Of a stretch of DNA of 50,696 nt, positions 1 through 10,194 are shown one piece after another. Positions within the stretch are counted from its first letter, which is position 1. Each line of letters starts with the position of its first letter. The notes beneath the pieces were generated by a model. It was not told the DNA's origin, did not search any database, and saw only the letters and a list, made by a program, of their open reading frames with translations. Source of the stretch: an uncultured Cryomorphaceae bacterium (GTDB lineage: Bacteria > Bacteroidota > Bacteroidia > Flavobacteriales > Schleiferiaceae); assembly GCA_937129395.1 (NCBI GenBank), contig CAKZNE010000144.1, forward strand, positions 1-50,696. Reading direction: 5' to 3'. A program made the position numbers and the translations under genes.

Positions 1-2
1 AT

Positions 3-830
3 AAGGAGCAAGAGGCTCTAAAAAATGGAGAATGGGATATTATTGTCGACCTCAGCTGTTATTACCCCGAACATCTTCAGAACACTCTTGCTAATCTCCC
101 AAATTCCTTAGAACACTATATTTTTTTAAGTACCTGTTCAGTTTACGACAACACCAATGTTAGGGCCCTTTTACGAAATGAAACTGCCAAAGTATTAGAC
201 TGTAATGAGGAAGAATATTTTAATACTGATCCCAGAACCTACGGCGCAAGAAAGGCCGAATGTGAAAGAATTTTGGTTTCATCTGGAATAAGCTACAGCA
301 TTTTTCGACCAGCTCTTGTTTATGGAAAATATGACAGTACTGACCGTTTTTATTATTGGCCTTACCAAGTAAAAAACGAGTCTCAATTTTTGGTTCCCGA
401 AAATGGCGAGAGGTTGTTTTCCTTAACTTATGTAAAAGATTTAGCTTCTGTTTTGGTGGCTAGTATAAAGGGAGAAATTAAAAAAGATACTTATAATGTT
501 ATAAGTCATCCAAAAACTTCAATCTCTCGTATTCTGAAAGCTAGTTGTCAAAAACTAAATTTAAATCCTAAAGCTGTTGAGGCAAGCTCAAGTTTTTTGC
601 AAGACAATTCCATAAATGAATGGGTTGATTTACCCCTTTGGCTCAATACAGATATTTTCACATTTAGCAATGAGAAGTTAAAATCCCAATTGCCATTTGA
701 ATTGGAAACTTTCCAGAATTCTATAAATGAAAGTCTCAATTATTTTGAAGCGCTCAACTGGCCAAAACCTATATCTGGTATTTCTAGGGAAAGGAGATTG
801 GAGTTAGAAATAGCTATAGGGGAACTATAA
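3..830 (+). CDS. NAD-dependent epimerase/dehydratase family protein (5'-truncated by the window edge)
   Basis: Frame 3 is open from base 3 upstream of the listed ORF start (KEQEALKNGEWDIIVDLSCYYPEH...FLSTCSVYD...YGARKAECERIL...) and continues into ORF 273..830. It has an extended-SDR-like Y-x3-K region (TYGARKAECER) and IFRPALVYG. Confidence 0.8.
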   Translation, partial: KEQEALKNGEWDIIVDLSCYYPEHLQNTLANLPNSLEHYIFLSTCSVYDNTNVRALLRNETAKVLDCNEEEYFNTDPRTYGARKAECERILVSSGISYSIFRPALVYGKYDSTDRFYYWPYQVKNESQFLVPENGERLFSLTYVKDLASVLVASIKGEIKKDTYNVISHPKTSISRILKASCQKLNLNPKAVEASSSFLQDNSINEWVDLPLWLNTDIFTFSNEKLKSQLPFELETFQNSINESLNYFEALNWPKPISGISRERRLELEIAIGEL

Positions 831-898
831 TTGGTTTGAAAGCGAGCTTTGGTTACTAATTTCCTTTCCTTAAATTTGGATTTCAAAGCTCTATCAAA

Positions 899-1999
899 TT
901 GAAAAGCAAATTCTATTTTATCATTGCAATTCTCCTATCCTTTTTTCTTATTGGTTTAAATTCTTGTAGAAAATGGAATGATCCCTGCCTTTGTTCACCC
1001 GTTGAGATAAACAGGCCTGGTCTTATTATTCGAAGTGCAGACTTATCTGCCCTAAGCGAAGTTCAATCTCATTCAAACCAATTTTATGACTTAGGCGGTT
1101 CTTCAAAATCGCCCTTGGAGATATTGACAAGCAAGGGTCTCAATACGGTTAGGTTAAGACTATGGCATAATCCATCAAGCGGTAATTCAGGATTTGAGGA
1201 TGTAAAACAACAGGCCCAATTCCTAAAAAGTCAAGGGATGAAAATATGGTTAAGTGTACATTATTCAGATTCTTGGGCAGACCCTGGACAACAGGTAATT
1301 CCAACTGCCTGGCAAGGACTTTCTTATTCTGTTTTAAGGGATAGCATATTCCAATACACCAATAAAATAATGAGGGAAATAAACCCCTATATCATCCAAA
1401 TCGGAAATGAAATTAATACAGGTTTCCTACATCCGCACGGAAATTTACAGCAAAATGAAAGTCAGTTTTTAGATCTTCTCGCTACAGCTGAAAGTAGTAT
1501 TAAAGCTATAAATCCAGAAACAAAAATCGTACTTCATTATGCTGGCATACAAGGCGCAACATGGTTTTTCGACAAAGTTAAGTATTTGAATTACGATTAT
1601 ATCGGTTTATCCTACTACCCTTGGTGGCATGGTAAAAGATTAACTGAATTAGACAGTACCATAACTCTTTTGGGAGAAAATTTCAATAAACAAATCCTTA
1701 TTGCAGAAACCGCTTATCCATTTACATTAGACTGGAATGACCAAACTAATAATATTGTGGGGGATAGTACCCAACTAATATTACCTGATTATCCGGCTAC
1801 AAAAAATGGGCAATTCAATTTTATGAATGATTTGAAAAACAAATTATTTGGGAATATCTATGCAAAAGGAATTTCATATTGGGGTGGAGAAATGATTGCT
1901 TTTGATGGACCTCAATCAAGTTCTGGTTCACCTTGGGAAAATTGCGCATTATTTGATTTTAACAACAAAGCGCTCCCTGCAATTAACTATTTACATTAA
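899..1999 (+). CDS. GH53 family arabinogalactan endo-beta-1,4-galactanase-like lipoprotein
   Basis: Lipoprotein-type signal (FLIGLNSCRK). GH53-like motifs: GLNTVRLRLWHNP, KIWLSVHYSDSWADPGQQ, IQIGNEINTGFLHPHG, YDYIGLSYYPWWHG, ILIAETAYPFT. TTG start. Confidence 0.85.
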   Translation: MKSKFYFIIAILLSFFLIGLNSCRKWNDPCLCSPVEINRPGLIIRSADLSALSEVQSHSNQFYDLGGSSKSPLEILTSKGLNTVRLRLWHNPSSGNSGFEDVKQQAQFLKSQGMKIWLSVHYSDSWADPGQQVIPTAWQGLSYSVLRDSIFQYTNKIMREINPYIIQIGNEINTGFLHPHGNLQQNESQFLDLLATAESSIKAINPETKIVLHYAGIQGATWFFDKVKYLNYDYIGLSYYPWWHGKRLTELDSTITLLGENFNKQILIAETAYPFTLDWNDQTNNIVGDSTQLILPDYPATKNGQFNFMNDLKNKLFGNIYAKGISYWGGEMIAFDGPQSSSGSPWENCALFDFNNKALPAINYLH

Positions 2000-2526
2000 A
2001 AATCAATGTCCAAAGCTTGCTGGATATGTGCCAAATGATGTTTTCCATGCCAGGCATATTTTCCAATAAATTCGGAAATTAATACTGTCTCCTTATCATC
2101 TGGGTGGTGGTACGACTTTTGCCAATCCGCCTTTTCTAGGTTTTTTAAGGCATAAATCCAACGAGAATGAAGGCCTTCAAGCATTAGTACGGAAAAATCT
2201 AGCGGCCCTTTTTTTCCGTCAGGTGTTTCAGCCCATGCTGCTTCGTTATATGCTTTAATACTTGGGTTTGCTTCAGTTAATGCCCATTTAAATCTGATAT
2301 AGGCATTTAGGTGAGAATCAACAATATGATGCACCACTTGGCGGATGGTCCAAGCCCCAGGGCGGTAAATTCTTTCCAAATCTTCCTCCTTCAAATCCTT
2401 ACAAATGACAGAAACCTTGGAGGGCAAAGATTCAATTTCCTGCATCCACCCTTCAATATGTTCCAAACGAATTTCCATCGGCTTTTTAAATTTTCCAATG
2501 GGGTATTTTAAAAGATCTAAATCCAT
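1996..2526 (-). CDS. DinB/YfiT-like putative metal-dependent hydrolase (bacillithiol transferase family)
   Basis: YPIGKFKKP N-terminus, TIRQVVHHIVDSHLNAYIRFK and YAWHGKHHLAHI motifs typical of YfiT/DinB_2 proteins. Confidence 0.85.
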   Translation of the reverse strand: MDLDLLKYPIGKFKKPMEIRLEHIEGWMQEIESLPSKVSVICKDLKEEDLERIYRPGAWTIRQVVHHIVDSHLNAYIRFKWALTEANPSIKAYNEAAWAETPDGKKGPLDFSVLMLEGLHSRWIYALKNLEKADWQKSYHHPDDKETVLISEFIGKYAWHGKHHLAHIQQALDIDF

Positions 2527-2552
2527 AACCTATAATTTCTAGCAATTTAGGC

Positions 2553-3899
2553 CTAGTATCCTTTATACTCAATTTCTTTTTCTACAAATCGAATTCCGAA
2601 CTCTTCTAATTCGGCTAACATCGGTTCGTAAATTTCTTTGCTAATTGGGATTTGAACCCCAGGTGTACTAATATTACCTGTTAGTATTTGTTTTACCGCA
2701 ATAGCAACTGGCAAACCTACAGTCCTTGCCATAGCCGTATCCTGTTGCGATTTTCCTTCCGTTACCATTGAGGATTCAATCATTTTCTTTTCCCCATTAA
2801 TCTCGTATCCGAATTTGTGGTACATCACAATCATATCCTTATCATCTGGTTCCAATGACCATTTTTGCTCTAAAATATGTTGCAATATTTTCGCCGGACT
2901 TGCATTTTTGATCCCAACTTTTTCCTGACTAAACATACCTAACCAGTCCAGTTTAGCAATTAAATCCGAATCTTGAGGAATACTCAAGTAATGTTTTAAT
3001 TTCAATTCCACTGAATCATGTGGATTATAAGCTAGGAAGGTGTTTAAGAATTCTCTGAAAGTCATGTTTTCACTATTCTCTAGTGTATAACTGTCGTCGG
3101 TCATTCCTAGTTTCACAAATACATCCCAAGAGCGGCAAAACCCTGGTTTTCTTAAAGTTCCTCTAAAAATTGTTGGAATCTCTTCGAGTCCGTAAACGTC
3201 GCGATAAGAAAGAGAATCTCTATTGGCATAACCTTCAAAACTTCCGTATCCATCAATATAAATGGGTTCCGTTCTTCTAAATAATTGGTGGTAAGGAATG
3301 TATTTATAAAGACCTTCTTGTTTAAATTTAACTGCGCCGGCAGCCCCTGCTAAAACCACATTTCTGGGGTTCCAAGTAAATTTATAATTCCAAGGGTTGG
3401 TATCACTTTGAGGGGCAACAAGTCCACCGGTAAAGGATTCAAAAATTAAGATTTTTCCACCTTGGCTTTTGATAGTATCCAGCACTTTTTTAGCACTTAA
3501 ATGATCAATTCCAGGATCCAAGCCAATTTCATTAATAATAATGGAGCCAGAATCAATTGCAGACTGGTTGAGTTCCTGCATTTCTTTTGAAATATAAGAA
3601 GCGGTAACCATGTGTTTTTTCTGTTCAATACAATCCTTTGCTACACTTACATGCATGTGAGCTGGCAACATACTTACCACAACATCAGCAGCTAAAATAA
3701 GAGCCTTTCTTTGTTCATCATTGGTAACGTCGAGGGCAATGGCTTTAACATTTGGATGTCCGTTTGCTCTAGCTTTTGCGGTTTCCAAACTTTTATCTGC
3801 GATTACAATATTCCAATCTCTTTTGGAAGCTTGATTTTTTAAATATTCAACTAAATTATAAGTGGAGAGTCCTGCTCCTATGACTAAAATATTTTTCAT
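2553..3899 (-). CDS. Saccharopine dehydrogenase family protein
   Basis: N-terminal Rossmann fold MKNILVIGAGLSTYNLVEYL; LYS9-like features (ADVVVSMLPAHMHVSVAKDCIEQKKHMVTASY, NEIGLDPGIDHLSA). Confidence 0.88.
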   Translation of the reverse strand: MKNILVIGAGLSTYNLVEYLKNQASKRDWNIVIADKSLETAKARANGHPNVKAIALDVTNDEQRKALILAADVVVSMLPAHMHVSVAKDCIEQKKHMVTASYISKEMQELNQSAIDSGSIIINEIGLDPGIDHLSAKKVLDTIKSQGGKILIFESFTGGLVAPQSDTNPWNYKFTWNPRNVVLAGAAGAVKFKQEGLYKYIPYHQLFRRTEPIYIDGYGSFEGYANRDSLSYRDVYGLEEIPTIFRGTLRKPGFCRSWDVFVKLGMTDDSYTLENSENMTFREFLNTFLAYNPHDSVELKLKHYLSIPQDSDLIAKLDWLGMFSQEKVGIKNASPAKILQHILEQKWSLEPDDKDMIVMYHKFGYEINGEKKMIESSMVTEGKSQQDTAMARTVGLPVAIAVKQILTGNISTPGVQIPISKEIYEPMLAELEEFGIRFVEKEIEYKGY

Positions 3900-3978
3900 T
3901 TCTGATTTTTGAAGATTGGCAAATTTAGAATTATTGACTTAGGATAAAATGCTATTTGCTAAGTCTTACATTTGCAAA

Positions 3979-4932
3979 ATGAAATTTTCGTGGTCTGTAC
4001 TACTTCTTCTTCTGACAATCAATGCTTTTGCCCAAATAAATATTTTGGTAAAGGATGAAACTTCCAATGGTTTTGAATTGGGAATTGATGGTTTTCGACA
4101 AACAAAGGCCCCTAGTAAAGCTTTTTTGGTAACCGATTTGGATACTTCCTTTCATTATATTCGAATTAAGTTATCTAAAAATGGCCCTTTAGAATTTACA
4201 AAAAAAATGCAGTTCAAGAAAAAGGGCACTTATGCTTTTGTATTAAGGCAGAATTTTAAAGGAACCTATCAATTAAGATATCGAGGGAGGAATAAAGATT
4301 TAAAATCTGGAGTTAAGGGCCATCCTTTAAATATGGACAATCCTTGGTTTGAGAAAAAAGATAGTTTGCCAATAGTTAGTGTCGAAGTTCCAATTGAACC
4401 TGCCCCTCCTGTTGCGGATACAAGTTCACTTATAAGTGAAATAGGATATCCAGAGAAAGAAATATCCAAACCATTGGACAGCCTTTCCAAATTTGAAAAG
4501 AGAACTGTAACCGATGTTGGCAAGCATGAAATTAAGGATGTTTTTATCCCAAATGATATTCAATTCAAAAAAGATAGCACTTTGGCTTCCCTTCCTAAAA
4601 AAGCGGATCCCGAGCCTCGAGTAAAAGAGGAAATAAAAATGGACAGCACATCGACTGTTATGGAACCTTTTCCTGCCTTATTATTAGAGCTTGGAAATGA
4701 GGAATTTGAATTCAACAAACTCAACAAAGCCAAAACCTTTTTGATAAAAAATGCCATAACAGTTGCACAAATTCAGGAAGTTTTCTCAGCATTTAAGTAC
4801 GATAATACACGAATGCAGTTCTTAGGATTTGCAGTGCAACGATTAAAAAATCCAGAAAAATTAAGTGAATTACTCAATAGCTTTGATTATGATTTAACAA
4901 AGCAGCGATTTCGAAATGAATATATAAAATGA
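3979..4932 (+). CDS. DUF4476 domain-containing secreted protein
   Basis: Signal peptide MKFSWSVLLLLLTINAFAQ; C-terminal DUF4476-like region (ITVAQIQEVFSAFKYDNTRMQFLGFAVQRLKNPEKLSELLNSF). Start chosen at the internal ATG preceding the signal peptide rather than 3949. Confidence 0.75.
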   Translation: MKFSWSVLLLLLTINAFAQINILVKDETSNGFELGIDGFRQTKAPSKAFLVTDLDTSFHYIRIKLSKNGPLEFTKKMQFKKKGTYAFVLRQNFKGTYQLRYRGRNKDLKSGVKGHPLNMDNPWFEKKDSLPIVSVEVPIEPAPPVADTSSLISEIGYPEKEISKPLDSLSKFEKRTVTDVGKHEIKDVFIPNDIQFKKDSTLASLPKKADPEPRVKEEIKMDSTSTVMEPFPALLLELGNEEFEFNKLNKAKTFLIKNAITVAQIQEVFSAFKYDNTRMQFLGFAVQRLKNPEKLSELLNSFDYDLTKQRFRNEYIK

Positions 4933-5333
4933 ACAGAATAATTGTTTTATGGGCTTCAGTTTTAGGAGCACTTGCTGTACTATTGGGAGCCTTAGGGGCC
5001 CATGCACTAAAGGAGTTGCTTTCACCTGAAAGTTTAATGAGTTTCAATACAGGAGTTCGCTATCAGGCTTGGCATGCCATTGCTCTTTTGGTTATTGGCT
5101 TTAGTTCTTTTGATTTTAAATTTAAAAAAGCAGTTTTTAGATTTTGGCTTTTCGGGGCCTTATTATTTTCTGGCAGCATTTATTTATTATCCACGTCCAC
5201 CATTACTGGGATTCCTAGCCAATTTTTAGGACCGATTACTCCAATTGGAGGATTATTGATGATTACAGGTTGGATACTCCTTTTTATGGGAGCATTGAAA
5301 GGTTTTAGTCCTAAAAATCAGGAAGAAAGCTAA
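4929..5333 (+). CDS. DUF423 family small membrane protein
   Basis: GALGAHALKELLSPESLMSFNTGVRYQAWHAIALL...GSIYLLS...ITPIGGLLMITGW is typical of DUF423; 4-bp overlap with the upstream gene. Confidence 0.9.
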   Translation: MNRIIVLWASVLGALAVLLGALGAHALKELLSPESLMSFNTGVRYQAWHAIALLVIGFSSFDFKFKKAVFRFWLFGALLFSGSIYLLSTSTITGIPSQFLGPITPIGGLLMITGWILLFMGALKGFSPKNQEES

Positions 5334-5383
5334 ATATAATGCAAATTTTAGGTGAATAATTACAAGCCTTTATCCAATTGGGT

Positions 5384-5391
5384 TAACTTTG
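5384..5391 (+). promoter_or_regulatory. Candidate Bacteroidota -7 box (TAACTTTG) upstream of pckA
   Basis: Matches TAnnTTTG; no clear -33 TTTG seen. Confidence 0.4.
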
Positions 5392-5428
5392 CGCCTTTAA
5401 TTTTTTTTGAAAAAAAGACCTAAGACTT

Positions 5429-7042
5429 ATGAATTTCACTGAAATAAAACCGGAAAACTCAAACCTTGAGAAGTACGGAATTAGAGAAGCAAAAGCCTTG
5501 TGGAACCTTAGCCCATCAGATTTGGAAGCAATTTCCATTGATAGAGGAATGGCGGTAAGGTCTGCTTCAGGAGCAATTGCAATCGACACAGGTGAGTTTA
5601 CCGGTAGATCCCCGAAAGACCGTTTTATTGTTGAGGATGAATTAACAAAAGACGCTGTATGGTGGGGAGATATCAATATCAAATTTGATTCTAAAAAGTT
5701 TGATAAATTAAATTCTAAAATCGCTGATTACCTTAGTGGCAAAGAAGTTTTTGTACGCGACGTGTATGCCTGTGCAGACGAGCGTTACAAAATGAAAATT
5801 AGAGTAATCAACGAATTGCCCTGGTCTAATATGTTTGCAAACAACATGTTTCTAAGACCAAGCGAGGAAGAGTTGAAAGATTTTGAGCCTGACTGGGTAA
5901 TTGTTAATGCTCCTGGTTTTATGGCCAATGCGGAAGAAGATGGCACTCGTCAGCATAATTTCGCAATCCTAAACTTTACAGAGCAAATGGCTATTATTGG
6001 TGGAACTGGTTATACTGGTGAAATCAAAAAAGGAATTTTCTCCGCTCTGAACTTTATTTTACCTCATCAAAAAGAAGTATTATCCATGCACTGTTCTGCC
6101 AATGTTGGCGAAGAAGGAGATACTGCTTTATTCTTTGGTTTGTCTGGTACTGGTAAAACTACCTTATCGGCAGATCCAAATAGAAAATTGATTGGAGATG
6201 ATGAGCATGGTTGGACAAAAGACAATGTAATCTTCAATTTTGAAGGTGGTTGCTACGCCAAGGTTATTGACCTTAGTGAAGAAAAGGAACCAGATATTTT
6301 TAAAGCCATCAAACCTGGAGCTTTATTAGAGAACATCACTTTTAATGAAGGTGGAAACACTGTAAATTATGAGGATGGAAGCAAAACAGAAAACACAAGA
6401 GTAAGTTACCCTATTGAGCATATCAATAATATTCAGGTTCCTTCACTTGGTAAAAACCCCAAAAACATTTTTTTCCTTACCTGTGATGCTTATGGAGTTT
6501 TACCTCCAATTTCTAAACTTACCCCAGGCCAAGCGGCTTTTCATTTTATTAGCGGATATACCGCAAAAGTTGCAGGTACCGAGGCTGGGATTACGGAACC
6601 ACAAGTTGCTTTCTCTGCTTGTTTTGGCGCACCGTTTATGCCTTTGCATCCGACCAAGTACGCGGATATGTTGAGCAAGAAAATGAAAGATGCGAATGTA
6701 AATGTATGGTTGATCAACACCGGATGGTCTGCTGGCCCTTATGGAGTTGGAAAACGTATGAAGTTAAAATATACACGTGCAATGATCACCGAAGCAATTA
6801 ATGGTGGGTTGGACAATGTAGATTTTACGGAGCATGAAATTTTCGGTTTAAATATGCCAAATTCCTGTTCTAATGTTCCGGACGATATTCTGAATCCTAA
6901 GAATACATGGGCTGACAAAGCTGCTTATGATAAAACGGCATCTGAATTAGCAAATAAATTCAATGCTAATTTTAAGAAGTTTAGCGATAATGCGAGCGCA
7001 GAGATTCTTGCAGGTGCACCTAGGCTTACGGCCAAAGTGTAA
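5429..7042 (+). CDS. pckA: Phosphoenolpyruvate carboxykinase (ATP)
   Basis: GEFTGRSPKDRFIVED, MHCSANVGEEGDTALFFGLSGTGKTTLSADPNRKLIGDDEHGW (P-loop and kinase-2 of ATP-PEPCK), FEGGCYAK. Confidence 0.98.
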   Translation: MNFTEIKPENSNLEKYGIREAKALWNLSPSDLEAISIDRGMAVRSASGAIAIDTGEFTGRSPKDRFIVEDELTKDAVWWGDINIKFDSKKFDKLNSKIADYLSGKEVFVRDVYACADERYKMKIRVINELPWSNMFANNMFLRPSEEELKDFEPDWVIVNAPGFMANAEEDGTRQHNFAILNFTEQMAIIGGTGYTGEIKKGIFSALNFILPHQKEVLSMHCSANVGEEGDTALFFGLSGTGKTTLSADPNRKLIGDDEHGWTKDNVIFNFEGGCYAKVIDLSEEKEPDIFKAIKPGALLENITFNEGGNTVNYEDGSKTENTRVSYPIEHINNIQVPSLGKNPKNIFFLTCDAYGVLPPISKLTPGQAAFHFISGYTAKVAGTEAGITEPQVAFSACFGAPFMPLHPTKYADMLSKKMKDANVNVWLINTGWSAGPYGVGKRMKLKYTRAMITEAINGGLDNVDFTEHEIFGLNMPNSCSNVPDDILNPKNTWADKAAYDKTASELANKFNANFKKFSDNASAEILAGAPRLTAKV

Positions 7043-7067
7043 TTCTTAAAAGGAAATACTATATTAG

Positions 7068-7102
7068 AAATCCCAAACTTAATTGTTTGGGATTTTTTTT
7101 TT
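7068..7102 (+). terminator. Rho-independent terminator after pckA
   Basis: ATCCCAAAC-TTAATT-GTTTGGGAT followed by a T run. Confidence 0.85.
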
Positions 7103-7117
7103 GAAAAACTCATATTT

Positions 7118-8089
7118 ATGAAATTAATTCTCAGCAGCATTTTAATTTTTGCAAGCACCCTTCTTTTTTCACAAATGGGAATTGTAAAAATTGAAGAGGA
7201 AATTTACTACCAAAAAGATACTATAAGAGGTACACTGGTTATGCCCTTTAAAAGTATAGAAGTCGCTAAGGTTCAAAAGGCGCCTCTTATGATAATTATT
7301 CCAGGAAGTGGGCCAACAGATAGAGATGGGAATTCTCAATTATCACCCGGTAAGGCAAGTATATTTCTTCATTTGGCAGATTCTTTAGCTAAAAAGGGAA
7401 TTTCCAGTTTTAGGTATGATAAAATTGGAGTTGGTAAATCAACTTTTAATCTTGGAGAAGAAAAATTTAGATTTGAGGATAATTCAAAGGTGGTAATTGA
7501 AATAATTAAACAGCTTAAGGCAAAACTACAATTCAAAAACATTTACATTATGGGTCATTCTGAAGGATCCTTAATAGGGATGCTTGGTTGCCAGCAAGCT
7601 GATGTAAAGGGATATATTAGTTTGGCCGGCCCGGCGAAAAATGCTTGTGAAATTCTCAAGGATCAAATGGAAACCAATTTAACCGGTACTCTTAAAGAAG
7701 AGGCTATTGTAAAATTGGACTCCCTTGGAAAAGGTTTTAAGGTTAAAAAGTTTAATATTAGGCTTGCTGCATTAATGCGGGCCTCAATTCAACCTTATAT
7801 TATTAGCTGGTTTAAATACACTCCATCAGAAGAATTAGCCAAATTAAAATGTCCGATTCTAATTATTCAAGGGGGTAGAGATCTTCAGGTTCCCAAAGAA
7901 GAAGGTGATAAACTGGCTTCTGTTAAGGGCGACTATCTTTTTTATCCTAATATGAATCATGTTGCAAAAGACGTTGGAGAAACTAGAAATGAAAATCTTG
8001 CTGCTTATTCAGATCCAGACTTCCCATTTTCCGAAAACTTTATTGATGATCTAAGTAATTGGATCCTTTTAGGTGGAAAATTAAAATAG
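7118..8089 (+). CDS. Alpha/beta hydrolase (secreted)
   Basis: Signal peptide; IIPGSGPTDRDGNS, YDKIGVGKS, IMGHSEGSLIG (GxSxG), ILIIQGGRDLQVP, NMNHVAKD. Confidence 0.85.
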   Translation: MKLILSSILIFASTLLFSQMGIVKIEEEIYYQKDTIRGTLVMPFKSIEVAKVQKAPLMIIIPGSGPTDRDGNSQLSPGKASIFLHLADSLAKKGISSFRYDKIGVGKSTFNLGEEKFRFEDNSKVVIEIIKQLKAKLQFKNIYIMGHSEGSLIGMLGCQQADVKGYISLAGPAKNACEILKDQMETNLTGTLKEEAIVKLDSLGKGFKVKKFNIRLAALMRASIQPYIISWFKYTPSEELAKLKCPILIIQGGRDLQVPKEEGDKLASVKGDYLFYPNMNHVAKDVGETRNENLAAYSDPDFPFSENFIDDLSNWILLGGKLK

Positions 8090-8406
8090 TATCATTGCCA
8101 AAATTCCTATTTTAGACCTTGGGACTTTTTTGGTCTTTGGGTGCTTGAAATGGAGATTCATGGCTAGGAAATCATTCCTAATAAAAGCGTAAATGCCAAA
8201 TAGCTAAATTGCAAATAATTAATGATGAAGACTTCAGAAAACATAGTATCGCAAATGGAGATAACTGTACCAATACAACACTTTTTTCCCGTTATGGGAT
8301 AAATTCAATCTTTTGATATTTGCTAAATAACTGATAGTCGGACACTTAAGTTTTGGTTCAATAATTACATTATGCGGTTCAATCAATTTTATTTAAAACT
8401 ACTATT

Positions 8407-10125
8407 ATGAAAAAATTAATTTTTGCCTTTATGGCATCTGGGCTCATTTTCGCTTCCTGTTCCAAAACAGAAGTGGTTAGTCCTAGCGCATCAAACAACA
8501 CACCTGGAGCTACTAATCTTGGCGATTTAGTAATTCCTGCAGACTTCAATTGGAGTAGCAGTAAAAAAGGTGGACTTACAGTAACTTTAAACCCAGATTT
8601 ACCTGCATTTGCCGCAGAAGGTCAAGAGATTTGGATTACTGATGATGCCGGTACTATTTTGGATCGTGCATTTGTAAAAAATAACGAAGCTGAATTTTAC
8701 TATACTATTCCTCAAGAAAAAGGTTCTTACAAACTTTACCTTCCGGCTACTAAAGACGAAATGGCTTTAGAAGGATCCGGTAATGTTACAATGAATGTGC
8801 TTACCGACATTATTGGAGATTCTATTGCTTTAATGCAAAGAGCTACCAACTCAAGTGGTAAAAAAGCCTCTGGCAAAACTGCTGTTCCTGTTAATCTATT
8901 GATTAATGGTGATATGGAAGTAAATGATTTCGGTGTTTATAATGGTGGAAACTCCATAAACAATACTGGAAAATGGTGGAACTATTATTATTCCAACCGC
9001 CACCAATGGAAAAACATTAATGGAAACAGAGTATATAAGGCTACCCATAATAATGGAGCTGATGTACTTCAATCTGTTGCAGTTACTCCTGGAGACCAAT
9101 ATACTATGAGCGCCGTAACTGGTGGTACTTTTTGCTACTATGTTTATTTTAAAACAGCTAACGGATCTTTAATTAGTTATGTAGGGTATAACCCAACTAA
9201 TAATATTATCAACGAAACTGGAGTAATTCCAGCAAATGCGGCTTACGCATTAATTTACCTTCACGGAGGAAAAAACAAATGGATTGATGATGTAGTATTC
9301 GCAACTGAATCTTCTGTTGTTGATACAGATGGTGATGGTGAACCAGATGACACAGACGATTATCCAAATGATCCTGCGAGAGCATTTACTTCTTATTTCC
9401 CAACTGCTGGTTACCAAACACTTTCTTTTGAAGATTTATGGCCTGCACAAGGTGACTTTGATATGAATGACATGGTATTGAATACCAATGTAGTTTATAC
9501 CTCTCATGCAAACAATGATAGAGTTGATGCTACTTTTACAATTGATGTAGAAGCTGTTGGAGCAGGTTATGCAAATGGTCTTGCCATTGTATTTACTGAT
9601 GCCAACAAACAGCCACTCGCTCAAAGTATTGTAAGCGGTGTAACAGGAGATGCCTCTTTAGATCCAGATGTAACAAATGGTATTATTGTATTTAATGATG
9701 TGTATCAAGCACAAACAGAGTATTACCAGAATAATGGTGTAGGACCATCTTTACCGGCGGAAACTTTTAGCTTTACAGTTAGCTTTAACGCTAATGCAGG
9801 AAGTCAGGCAATTGTTCCAGACATCTATATCTTTAGATCTAATAATAGAGGCTTGGAAATTCACCTTGATGGATTTTTAGGAACTTCTGAAGCAAATCCT
9901 AGCTTATACAATACAGTAGATGATGTTAACGGAACTTATTCTACTTTAACAGGATTACCATGGGCTCTTGAGGTTATTACTCCAGATAAATCTTACAAGC
10001 ACCCATTAGAGTATATCGATATTTTAGTTGCCTATCCTAGTTTCCAAGGTTGGGCAGAATCTTCAGGATCCTCAAACCAAACCTGGTTAGACAACCCTGT
10101 ACCGTCTAAAATCTTCGGCCTATAA
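8407..10125 (+). CDS. LruC domain-containing lipoprotein (paralogue 1)
   Basis: Lipobox FASCSK; DTDGDGEPDDTDDYPNDP calcium-binding-like stretch; LruC-like region YQTLSFEDLWPAQGDFDMNDMVLN...FTIDVEAVGAGYANGLAIVFTD. Confidence 0.88.
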   Translation: MKKLIFAFMASGLIFASCSKTEVVSPSASNNTPGATNLGDLVIPADFNWSSSKKGGLTVTLNPDLPAFAAEGQEIWITDDAGTILDRAFVKNNEAEFYYTIPQEKGSYKLYLPATKDEMALEGSGNVTMNVLTDIIGDSIALMQRATNSSGKKASGKTAVPVNLLINGDMEVNDFGVYNGGNSINNTGKWWNYYYSNRHQWKNINGNRVYKATHNNGADVLQSVAVTPGDQYTMSAVTGGTFCYYVYFKTANGSLISYVGYNPTNNIINETGVIPANAAYALIYLHGGKNKWIDDVVFATESSVVDTDGDGEPDDTDDYPNDPARAFTSYFPTAGYQTLSFEDLWPAQGDFDMNDMVLNTNVVYTSHANNDRVDATFTIDVEAVGAGYANGLAIVFTDANKQPLAQSIVSGVTGDASLDPDVTNGIIVFNDVYQAQTEYYQNNGVGPSLPAETFSFTVSFNANAGSQAIVPDIYIFRSNNRGLEIHLDGFLGTSEANPSLYNTVDDVNGTYSTLTGLPWALEVITPDKSYKHPLEYIDILVAYPSFQGWAESSGSSNQTWLDNPVPSKIFGL

Positions 10126-10161
10126 ACTGAAAATATAAGAATTAGATAAAATTGATTTTTT

Positions 10162-10194
10162 AAAGTCCTCAATCTTTGATTGGGGACTTTTTTT
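10162..10194 (+). terminator. Rho-independent terminator after LruC paralogue 1
   Basis: AAAGTCCTCAATC-ttt-GATTGGGGACTTT followed by T-rich sequence. Confidence 0.85.
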
